Assembly: GCA_013397845.1 (NCBI GenBank)
Contig: VZTG01008543.1
Span: 372,001-436,000 of the forward strand
DNA: 64,000 nt
Reading direction: 5' to 3'
From: Melanocharis versteri
Taxonomy: Eukaryota; Chordata; Aves; Passeriformes; Melanocharitidae
Below, piece after piece: positions 50,701 through 61,791 of the stretch. Position 1 is the stretch's first letter, and each line of letters begins with the position of its first letter. The notes beneath the pieces were generated by a model that was not told the origin of the DNA, ran no database searches, and saw only the letters and a program-made list of their open reading frames with translations. Position numbers and translations under genes: made by a program.

Positions 50701-53700
50701 ACCATAATATCCTAGTTAAGGTTCTTAAAGGTAGCTATGATGAAGTGGACAGATAATCTGTCTTTCTCTCTGGAATGTCTGTGTTTTAATTTGCATATCT
50801 GAAGAACTAATAAATTACTATAGCATTACTTGCAGGTAATACTTGCACTCATACCCCTTGTTTATTTTGGACTGAGGGCACTGAGCTGTTAACTACACAA
50901 GTGTCTGTTACTTTACAAATTCTAGTGGTCCAGATTAGTCATCAGCTGGTTGGAAATGGAAAGCAGGCTTTGTAAGTGCTCTGTCAACTGATTCAGTTTG
51001 GTCCATAACAAAACATCCCTGAAATCTGAAGACTTCTTCATGACTCACACAAAATGGATCCATGATGTCAGTTCACTGCTTGGTAGGAATGTGTCCAGAT
51101 CCACTGTCATGATCCTTATGGTTCCTCTGGTGAGGGAATTTCACTCCAGCCTGAAGAGAATCTGCATTTCTGCAGAGGTGACACCCCTTTTGTACTCAGT
51201 CACTGGCAGCCAGTGCACTGATCCCTTATGGACCTTTTCATTTTCTCTCAAAATCAAACATGTACTACAAATATTTTTAATGCAATAGAGCCATATCTTG
51301 TTTAACAAGACTTTTTAAAAAGGCATGGATGGGAGGCACCAGATAATATAATGGGGAGAATGCACTTTCTCCCCTTTACCTCCCAGCTGTGGGATCTGAC
51401 ACAGGGGCTGAGACAAGTAGTCTATGTGCCTTCCATTATTCTGTGCAACCCTCTGAAAATGCATGAATGCTTTTCATGGAAGCTTGAGAGAAAATAACTG
51501 AGAAGAGAACTCTGTCCAGAAGAAAAACCCAGAACAAGGTTGGGTTCAAGGACTTCAGGACACTGGGACAAGCTGCATTACCTGGGGATTGTCATGGCCA
51601 ATCCAATTGGCTGGTAACTGACACAACATCTGAATTAGCAACATCTGGTAAACTCACTGACTATCTCAAAAGGGAAGGTTTTGACCCAGCAAACACAAAG
51701 GTGGTCCATTTTCTCACACACAGCAGGAAGTTTGAGACATATCAGAAAAGTAATATGTCAGTACAACTCCCATTAATGCTCTGACTACTTTTAGAATAAC
51801 TTTCCAGGTGTATCATTCCACAGCTTTGTGTTTAGGACACACTGATCCTCTGGCCTGTAAAGGGAAAAGCCATGTCCTTTGTATCTTACTAATGAATTCT
51901 CACTGAGTTTAATGGGGCAGAGCCTCACTGGTGTTAGATCAACACAGCAAGATGATTCTTTACTAAAGAAAGAGCTCTGACATGTAGGATGATGAGGATC
52001 AGTTGGGAGGAGGGAGGAGAAGACAGATAGGGTAACCTCAAAAACACAGGAAAAAAAAACCCCAAAAAGCTAATTTATATGATTTTTCCGAATATTGACT
52101 GGTACATGTTCCTTCCCCTAATGTTTTCTTAACTTTCTTGATGCCTTTCAGGGAGACGGAAAGGGAAATAAGAAGCACTCTCACATACTTTTCTGTATGC
52201 AAAGAGCAGTTTTCTGGAAGGCCATTAGGATGGCCCATGGCAGTGTGAGCATCCTGTGTTAATTTAAAAGCTCAGCTGGTGATCTCAAGGCAAACTTAAG
52301 GCCACTCCAAATAAAGTGTGAACATGTGTATTTGTACAGTGAAAATAGTCAGGGGTTTGTGTCAACAGCATTTTGCTTGATAGAGCCTGCACAACCTAAG
52401 TACTGTGGCCAGTCCATATTATGCCTTGAATTTCCTTGCTTTCTGTTTTCTTAGGAGAATTTTTCCTTTATGGAATATTATTTTTGAGTTCTAATTTTCA
52501 AAGGCCCTCACTGTGAGGTGCTTTTCTCTGCTAACACACTTGTGGGGGGGCCTTTGGCTTTTATTTAACATTCCAGCTGGATTTCTGGGGCATCATTTTA
52601 AGGGCAGAATCCCCCCAGGAATAACAAATAATCCCTTTTTTTTCTCTTTAACATTTGTTATGTGCTTCTTTACTTTCAACCGAGCAGACACATTTAGTAA
52701 CCATCACTGGCTACCTCTGTCAGCAACTCCTCCACTCCCCCACTTCCAAACACAGAAAGTACAAAAAACAGACTTAACTTCAGAGGTGGCAGTGGTGGGG
52801 GAGAACAACACAAGGAACGAGGAACGGTCAAGCCTGTTATTGCCAAAACACAAGAATTCAAACCAGTGCTCAATGAAAATAAACAGACCGTTGAAAAAGA
52901 AGGTGAAAAGTGAATCAAAGTTCTGCTGCCACAGGGAAAATAATCTCACCATTTGCTTCATCATCTAAGCCTCTCCTCAGGACAGCACTGAGGCAGGTAT
53001 GTTCATCTTTACTGAGAACAGCTAAACATGTGCTTAGAGATCAGCAGGTGTGCAACTTAACTAAAGGCATTTCTTTGAACTGCAGCCTATATGTTGCAGG
53101 TTTAGATAAACGCCTTTAAAATTCTTTTACTGTTTAGTCATTTTTTTCACTTGCCGTCTTAGGACACAATGCCCTCTTTGACACTTAATCCCTCCTATTT
53201 GTCGCTTATCCTGGTTACCTGTGGAAAACTCACCTGTGTGCCTGACTGTCCTCCTGTGACCACATAAGTATGCCTCAGATGTCTAACCTGCCAATGTAAT
53301 TCCACTGTCTGACTGTGACTTTCCCTTCCTGTTCACCAAGATTCACCCAACTGCATTTGCTGAAGGGTGAGGGACTGTAAAAACAATTGAAAACCACATA
53401 AACCAAGTGCAAATACAAGCTCCAGCCTCTCTTTACCACTTGCACCCTGCATAATCACTCGCACCACCACCTCATTAAATGCACGAACTTAACACTGTTT
53501 CTGCGGGCTTTGCTCTGAATCACTGCAGAGATACAAGTAGCAAGGTAAGCCATAAGGCTGTGAAAAAACTGCAATTGCTCAGCTGTCCTTAAACTTCAGC
53601 TTGTACTAGGAAGAAAAAATAAAATCTTCACTGAGTGTAGGGTATATTTGGGTCTGAAAATCCTGTCTTGTAGAACGGCCTCCAACTGAAGGAAAACCAT

Positions 53701-54462
53701 AAATACTCCAACTCCATTTCACCTCATGGAGCCTAAACGCCTTCGAGGAACTATTTGATATTTGTGGCATTTAGCAGAGAAGTGATGTAAACAAATACTC
53801 AAATGAAGACAAGGCAATTTTAAATGAAATGTGTCGCTCATCGTCACCCCCTGACAAAGTCATTGGATGTGCAGCCCATTTATAAAACCTTACCCAAAAT
53901 TATTTGAAAATTTCACACACCCATCCAAGGACAGCTGCCCAGAAACTGTGGTCAGGACCTTCACATCCTCTCCTCAGGGCCAAACGTACAGAATTTGAAA
54001 AACTAGGATACAGGCAGTGATCTTACTTGGCATAAAATATCAGGTGAGCTGGTCTTTAAAGGCTTTCTTAATTTTTTAATCAGGTTGTTTTTATTTCCCT
54101 GTTTTCCCCTTAAAGCCTTGCTTTGTTGCTGCGTGAGCTGGAAATCCATAAAGTTTTCTCATCAGCACAACATTTCAGAAAGTAACTCTTTCTTCTTTCA
54201 TGACATAAAGCCTATAAGTTTTTCCCTGGGAACGATATTTGTAGCAGATACCTTGGCAACAGACAGTGTCTTGGTCTGATCCTTATAAGGCTTTAATCAG
54301 AATGATTTTTGAAAACATGGATGAAGCTCCATCTATGCTATAAAGAAACCATTTTTCATTAAGCCATTTTCAACCAAACTGCATTCACACAGGACACTAA
54401 ATCATGCAAACAGAATATAAATCACTTAGTAGTTCTATAAATCATGTTGGTCACTGATAAAA
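44741..54462. other. Noncoding unique DNA
   Basis: About 9.7 kb with no gene, RNA or transposon recognised. Low-complexity A-rich tracts lie at about 44771-44814 and 46575-46603. Open frames reach 151 codons (52513-52968, +) and 133 codons (46922-47323, +) but show no family resemblance. Confidence 0.55.
46575..46603. repeat. A-rich low-complexity tract
   Basis: Runs of A broken by CC and single C, similar in texture to the tract at 3.5 kb. No LINE or SINE body is attached. Confidence 0.85.
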
Positions 54463-54496
54463 AAGAAGAAGAAGAAGAAGAAGAAGAAGAAGAAAA
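54463..54496. repeat. (GAA)n microsatellite
   Basis: About ten uninterrupted GAA units, then AAAAGA. It is the longest trinucleotide run in the window, on the same strand phase as the one at 24.63 kb. Confidence 0.97.
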
Positions 54497-57400
54497 AGAT
54501 TAAATTATTCATTTAAGAATGAACTAAAGAAAAAAAAAAAATACACTTCCTGTATTTCCACTGCCCAGTGCAGCGTCATTTAACTGCACCGAAACCTATG
54601 TAAGGCAGAAGATTTTCAAAGCTGAGGTAAAAATTGCTAGCAGTGGTCAGGAATTTTTAGACTAAAATTTTCCCTTTACCTATGATGAAAAAACCCCATC
54701 TGTCAAAACTGAAGCTGATTGATAGCAATGGTTTGATCTCAACAAGTCTCTCAGCATTAAAAAAATGCAAAAGGACCATTGAATGATGAAGGACGGTTGT
54801 TTTGACATTTTTAAAAGTGAAAAGTTTTATTTTCTAATTGAAGGAAACAAGAAAAAACCCCATGTTCCTTTTATACTAAAAAGAGGCAACTGCTTAGAAA
54901 GGCCACAATCAAAATAAACTCTTTGAACATTATTAATGTAAAATATTTAGCTTGGCCCCATCCTGATTTTATTTTGGAGATTTTCATCCAAGTTTTAAAA
55001 GGACCTTTAATCCCTGGTTGGACATAGGAAAAATACTGGAATTCTTGAAAACCCTGACAGGGTGAGGAGGCTCATCCCCATCCAGGTTCAGTAGTTCTCT
55101 CTTGTGCCAGTTTCACTGGAAGGATTCTCAAGGCCATCTGTTTCTTAACTCTAAGATGGCTGAAAAGTAGAAGGGAAGTATTTGCAGGCTTTAATTCTCA
55201 AGAGACCAGAGACATGCAGGTATGATTCCAATCAGAGAAGGTCATACCCTCAGCTTGGGTCAACCAGAGTAGCACTTGGCAGGTCTTGGGGTCAGGCCTT
55301 ATTTAGACCCTTGGAGTACTGGCACAAGCATCTCTCCGCTAACAAATCAGGCTCTGTGCCTAAATGCAAATGTGAACTCTATTGACTGCAGTGCTACCTG
55401 TGTTGGCTAGTGCTTTGCTAAGCTGGTGGGGTTTTTTTCCCAATAATGTACCTTCTGAGTCCATTTTTAAGAAAAACGAACAAGTCAGCCTCTGATTTTC
55501 CATGGGACCCATTGGCAGCAGGCATTTAAAACTGCAGACCATTTACTTTACCTGTATCAACCAGCCCTGCTGGTATCAATCACCAGAACATCACAGACAT
55601 CAGCATGACTGCACCGATTTATATGACCTGAGGATTTGCCTTCTTACCTTTACTGAGGTATTTGCAGTAATTCAGTCTTGATTCTGAGAGTGGTTACTTG
55701 CAGCTGGACCCCCTTGTAGAGCCCCCAGTGAAATAAAATTGGGTGAAGCAGTATCTGAGGCGATTTAAGGCCATTAACATGATGAAAAGTGATTAACATT
55801 GTTTGTGTGATTTACTGCCCTGGCTGAGCACTGTTTGGTTGAAAATGACTTAGTTAAAAATGCTTTTACATACAGTTGGGAGAGGACTTAATCCATGCTT
55901 TCAAAAACACTGATTTTAGCCAAATATGGAGATACTGTGCTCATTACCAAAGTAGTGGCCCAAGGTATTCTGAGGAAGAAAAATGTCCCGTTTCAGGTCT
56001 AGCCCTGAACCCACCCACAGACTATGATGTAGTGTCAGAGCATTCCTATGAAACACACTTCATTTCTGCAATGAAATTTCATTCTTATGGAAGGCTGTTT
56101 GCAATGCAGAAACCGACCCACATCCAACAATTTGTGGAATCAGTGCTGCTTATCAAAAACTTCCCCCTTCTCTGCCCCAGTGGTCTGCCCTCCTGAGCCT
56201 TTCCAAAATGAGGAAACTTACTTTGAAGCATATTAATATCTCCCTACCAAAGAGAGAGAAAATGCCTCAAGTGGCAGAGGCAATATTTGCAGTGCTCTCT
56301 AATCCAAATGCTGTTTTCTGACAATGTCCCTCTGCCACTGTTTCTTAAATAGGTTCAAGAGGGGTGTGCAGAAGAACCCTTGGAAAGCTGCTTCTAATTG
56401 CTTAGGTTGTGTACCAAATTAAAAACCATCTCATTCAGCAATTCTCTGGCTGAGATTTGTTTGCTCCCACTGCCAGATGCAACTTAGTGGCACCTGCTCA
56501 CCTTCTGATTTGGAACTGAGCTGGCAACACCTGTTCTGATTTGATTTGATGGAGGTAAATCACTGCAAGTCCCCCAGCATCAAGGATCCATTACCGGTAA
56601 CTACATTATCTGCCGCGTACTAAACATTTGCTCTGAACACACTTACAGGAAGATAAGCAAAATAATAGGAAGCATCTCAGGAAGCAGTTGCCAATCTAAA
56701 TTTTTCCCTCTCTAGGAGCACCTAGCTGTCTGGGTAGGAGGGAGGAAAAGTGAGTTTACCATCAGGCTTCTGAAAGTTGTAGATGAATGCAGATAATAAA
56801 ACTGAATTAATGGAGGAGGATGTACAGATCTAGTCAAGAGGACATCTGCAGGAGGTAGAGAACTTATTTTGGACAGAAAGAAAAGAAATATCCTTAACAG
56901 TTGCAGTTGTTGAGAGAGTTGCTGTAGTTTACAAAAGGGGATATCCATCCAGAGCTGCGTAAGTGGGAACAGGAAGTGGTTTCTTTGGGTTGTGGTCAAT
57001 GTGGGGCACACAGCCATGCAACTCACTGCTTTTGCATCACTGGGTTGCAGGACTGTTGTGATCCCCTGGCTGCTCCTGGGATTCTTGCTGGGATTTGAGG
57101 AATTCATAAAACATAATGAGGGAAATAAACCCCCTTTTAGCAGACTGGAAAAATAGGCCCAAAAGGTCCACTGAAAGGAAACGCAGATTGCATGTGAGGA
57201 GCATAGGCACAGCTTTAGAAGAGATTTCCTTTTTGAGTTTCCCAAAGTCTGTAACAATGCACTCACAACACATCAGCAAGCAGAGTAGGGATTTCCATCT
57301 CCTAAGTGAGTCCATTTTCCAAGCAGTAACTACTCAGTGCACTGCTGTTTTTCCCCTGCTCCTCACATCTCCCAGCTGCAGGAATGTTCAAGTCCCTTTC

Positions 57401-57729
57401 AGAGCCAAGTACATCACAGTTACCACCTTAACCTGTTCACCGGCAAACACTCCCTCATATTCTGCTTCAAACCCCAGCCCAAGACCAAACAACTGACCTC
57501 AAAGGTACAAAGCAGAGGTGACTGTCAGAGATATGTCTCTCTGGGAAGCTCAGAACAGCATCCATGGGCATGCTGCACTGCTGGCCCTCAGCATAATCCC
57601 TAGGCATTCATTTCACTCCTGTTTCTACAGCAGCCTGGAAGCCTTCATCTGCATCTGGACATAATAGGAGACAGTGATGTTTTCCTTGCTGTTTACTACC
57701 TCCCATTTGACTCAGCTACCACACTCTTC
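54497..57729. other. Noncoding unique DNA
   Basis: No gene recognised. The 184-codon minus-strand frame at 56712-57266 is the second longest of the window. It overlaps a 92-codon frame in another phase and has no domain, signal peptide or family resemblance, so it is treated as chance. Confidence 0.55.
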
Positions 57730-57750
57730 TTTTTTTTTTTTTTTTTTTTT
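57730..57750. repeat. Poly(T) tract
   Basis: A 21-nt T run followed by CCCTTCTTTTC. It creates a false poly-Phe stretch in the + strand frames. Confidence 0.95.
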
Positions 57751-58182
57751 CCCTTCTTTTCGGCTCAATTTTGCAAAGCTCAACAGTGAAATTGCAGCTA
57801 AACATAGTTGGCATAAGGGGAGAACTACCTCGGAGGCATTAAGAGAGAGCAACAGCCTGCATCAGCTTTTGCACAGGCACAGCAGCTGACATATGGCACA
57901 ATGCAACAAGCAACCAGACCCAGAGCTATCTGGCAGTGACCTACACATCTGCTGGTGTAGGAACCGAGGCCTTGGGGCACAGTTCAAACCAAGCTAGTGT
58001 GAATGAGAAAAAGCAACTTCCCCCTTCTTTCTTATGGTACATCCATCTGTTGCACAGCTATTATTGGGAATGGGGTTATAACTATTACAACACCCTATGT
58101 TATAAAAAAGAACTCCAGAATTACATTGTGGGATTTTTCTAATGCTGGATTAAATTTACTTTGTGTTCAAACAAAAAAGTTG
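57751..58182. other. Noncoding unique DNA
   Basis: Between two T-rich tracts. No gene or repeat body recognised. Confidence 0.5.
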
Positions 58183-58297
58183 GGGTTTTTTTGTTTGGTT
58201 TTTTTTTTTTTTGTTTTTGTTGTTGTTTGTTTGTTTTGTTTTTTTTTTTCTTTTTTTTTTTCTTTTTAAAATTTTATTTTATTTTATTTTATTTGAA
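58183..58297. repeat. T-rich tract ending in (ATTTT)n
   Basis: About 115 bp of nearly pure T with scattered G and C (TTTG and TTG units near 58213-58240). It ends in four to five ATTTT units at 58270-58294. CR1 elements do not end in poly(A), and no other retroelement body is visible next to it, so its origin is unclear. Confidence 0.92.
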
Positions 58298-61200
58298 TTT
58301 CCTCCTAATTAGTTGCCTGAAGATTCATTCTGGGGTTCCACAAAAGTCACACCCAAACACTTTGTTCTATGTTTCTAGAAAAAAATGTTGGTTAAACAAA
58401 ACCTTACCCTGAGAAACACCAGACTGAAGCAGTGGGTTTTGGAAGTAAACTGGGGAGTGGGGAGTAGAAAGGCAAATTTTAGTTGCAAAAGAATGAGGAT
58501 TGGGATTTAGCAGTGGCCTGAAGGTGTAGAGTTAAAGAGAGGGGAAAAATCAAGGTAGTGGATCTGGAGAGCATGAACAAGGATTGTGAATAAGGGACAT
58601 GCTTTTTGCCACAATGAAGTGACTACCAACAGCATCTGGAAAGGCAGACGCTAGGGAGGGAGGCAGAGGTGGGAAAGTAATTTGAGATGCATTGCCATAG
58701 AGGTCTGAGATGCTCCAATGCTAGGATAACACGAAGTGGATGCGGGTGGAGGGCTGTTGAGATTCCAGTGGAGAGCAAGAGGTAAGGCCTGCCTTCCTAC
58801 AGAAAAGGAGGAATGGAGAGGAGGATAGGCATATTGTGGGAAAAGGCTGCAGGAGGACAAAGATCTGAGCAGAAAAATGTATCAGTCAGTACTGAAAATG
58901 GAAAAGAAGGTCAAGGATGAAATAACCTAAACATGTTGGCCTCAGAACACAAATATTTAAAGGGAGGTGCTTGGTGCCTGGCTCGTATCACCAGGAGATA
59001 TTATTCGGTCACGAGTTTTCCATCACAAAAGGGCTGATACTGCAACATATATTTTCCAGTTGTCACTTAAGATTGAATGACAAGTAACACTTCCCTCACA
59101 TGCTGAAAGAAGCTGCAACCAGTAGTCAGGGTGTTACTCCATCCTCCTCTGAAATTGTAGTTCTCTCTCACACACAGTTTGGAGCTGACTGGCTTGTGGT
59201 TTCTCCATGGTGGCTTTGGATTTGTTTTTTTCCCCTTTTCTTCTTTAATTGGAAATAAAGGCCGCTGACTTTGGCAGCATGCCTTGAGCACGTTCCTCTT
59301 TTCTCTGGAGGTCTTGCACTATTTCCCTGAGACACAAACCCAATTCATACTGGGAAACACATATTAACTCAAAAGCAGGATAACACAGCAGCTGGGAGCT
59401 CCCTTGTGACAGGACAACAATGATGCAAGTGGAGGAAGCCCCCAGGAATTTCACTGGGTAAGTCCTAGAAGCAGAGTGAAGTAAGGGGAGTTGCTACTTT
59501 CAAAAGCATGAAGTCACTAGAAAGATGCAGAAATTTCCAACATTGTGAACAATGGTTTTCCGCAGGTGAATGATTCATAGCAGAAAGAAAGAATTCAGGA
59601 AGAAGAGAATAATTTCCTTTGGGAGTATTTTCAGAGAAATTGGCCCAACTTCATAAAATCCAGGAAGCCATGTTTTTTTTCCGCAAAAAATATCTGTCGC
59701 ACCAAATTGGTCAGAGCTAAGATCAAGTAAGAAGTTAAATTGCTAGGAGAAATATCCTGTGCTGAGGAGTCGGCTTACTTTTAGGCCCCAAAGAATAGCA
59801 AAGAAAATATACCTTAGTGGTGAAATCAGCCAATACATTCATTTTTTGGGCTAGTTCAGGGAGACCCAAGTCAGTTTTCAGGCAATTTCTGGCTGTAAGC
59901 CCTGCTATTTGTAAGTGAACAAAAAGAAAAGAGAACAAAGAGTCTGCCATCTAATGAAAAGAGAAAAGAAAATCCAGAGGACTAACAAGTAAAAGCCACT
60001 GACCACCATGTAAATCCCAACTTTTAAATGTAAAAGTTCACAGTCACTTCAGAAGATCATGCAGAAAATGCCCAGAGTCATCCAAAGAAGAAGGGTGTCC
60101 TAATCATGATTTCTCTGTCTTACACACATATACACAAATTTACACACTACTACAGGTTTTATACATACACAGTTCTGCTTCTTGGGATCAAAACAGGCAT
60201 AAATGGTAATAAACCCTTAATCCTTCAATGCAGAAGGGTGTCCATGTGCAGTGTTGAGCTACAGCACCCTTCAGTGCAGTGCTGATCGGACAGAGACGTT
60301 ATGAGCATCATCATCTACTGCACAGGGCCTCAGGGAAGAACTCATCACTCAGGAGAGCAGAGCCTCTGCTTTTATCAATAATACCAAACACTTGGAGAGG
60401 ACAGAGCATTTCCTTGTCCTTCCCAGAGATGTATGAAGGTGAGAAGCCATAGTATCAATTTAGAGAGGTGTAATTACTCACAAATGTTGGCACATAGGAA
60501 ATCATTGGTATATCTGGATAAGAGGCAGGTTCAGTTCACTATGTCATGCATTTTATGTATACATCAGGCTTTCCCTCATGAGTTTGTAAAGACAAGCCAG
60601 TGCAGAGTCCCCAACACCACTCCAGTGATTACATGAAGGGGTATACATTTCCATTTAATTGCAATCTGTTTCCTTCAGGGATGCTGGGACCCTGGGTAAA
60701 AGACTATTGTGCTCACTACCTTCTCCAAAACAAACACTTGAGAGAGTCTGGAAAAGCTGTAATGGAAGTGCCTCATTGGAGACTATGATTTCCCATATTA
60801 TAAATACATAATTTCATAGTAATCACATACATTACATAATACAAATCTCTTCTACATCAGGTAAGGAAAGTTATTCCCATTATCAGGTGCTGAAGTCTGA
60901 TTTGATTTTTTACAACACAATGCTCTCCAGGGTGAGTAAAATCAGTTTGGCTTTCTAGAGAATACAATTATAGGCTTCAAGCAAAAGAGCTTAGAGAAGG
61001 ATTCAACAGTCTGTCTTTGAAAATTATACTCTGTGGTTTGCATTTTCCTCCCTATTTGATGGGGTGAGGGGGAAGAGGCAATTGCATAGAATAGGCCTCA
61101 AAGAAAACACTTCAGTAAAAAAAAATGCAGTCCAGGGAAAAGTTGCATTTGATTTGGAGAGCAGGTACGTGCAGACTTGAAAAGTGGCAGGCAAAAAAAT

Positions 61201-61740
61201 TGGGGAGATTTAGGAACTGTGAGACAATGAGGGAATGATCCAGCTATTTTGGTAGACTCCAGCCAGTATGGTACAATGCACTCTGGAGATGAGAGTGCAT
61301 GTGTCTGTTTCCTGATGACTGTATTTGATTCTGCAGCTGATAGAAAAGAAACAGATGCAGCTACCAAGAGGCTGGGCCACTGCACAGGCTGACACAATTT
61401 ACAATATTAATATATCTATACAGAAAAGTCTGCTCATTCAGCATAATCACCCTTTTCTTGATTACTTCTATCTCTATCCAGGTTTTTCTTATAATTTTTG
61501 CTTCTTTTAATTGTCCTCACTCTTCTCTGACCCAGGCTGACCTGCTATATTTGAAGAATGAACACCACTATGTCTTTTTTGCCTTTATACCAAAAAGCCT
61601 AACAGGCATCTTCATTAAAAATCTAAGACGTCATTAAAGTACTGTTTCTCATGTTTCCAGTTGTAATGGGGAACACAAAATGTATATTGCATTACTTAGT
61701 TTTCATTTTATTTCTCTGCAGCAAGCAGGAGGGGATAGAG
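58298..61740. other. Noncoding unique DNA
   Basis: No gene, RNA or transposon recognised. A purine-rich stretch lies at about 58.45-58.9 kb on the + strand, and a CA-rich stretch at 60120-60172. Confidence 0.55.
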
Positions 61741-61791
61741 AAGCAAGCAAAGCAAGCAAAGTAATAAACAGGAGCTCTTTTTTTTTTTTTT
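61741..61791. repeat. (AAGC)n-like repeat and poly(T) tract
   Basis: AAGCAAGCAAAGCAAGCAAAG at 61741-61761 is a short imperfect tetranucleotide repeat. It is followed by a 14-nt T run at 61778-61791. Confidence 0.85.

Noticed and set aside
54463..54496. (GAA)n as a partner of the (GAA)n at 24.63 kb in a larger duplication
   Set aside because: Flanking sequences of the two microsatellites do not match, so the repeats arose independently.
56712..57266. 184-codon minus-strand open frame
   Set aside because: No recognisable domain or family, an overlapping frame in another phase, and a length compatible with chance in 64 kb.
58176..58269. Frame rich in Phe, Val and Cys
   Set aside because: It is a translation of the T-rich low-complexity tract, not a gene.
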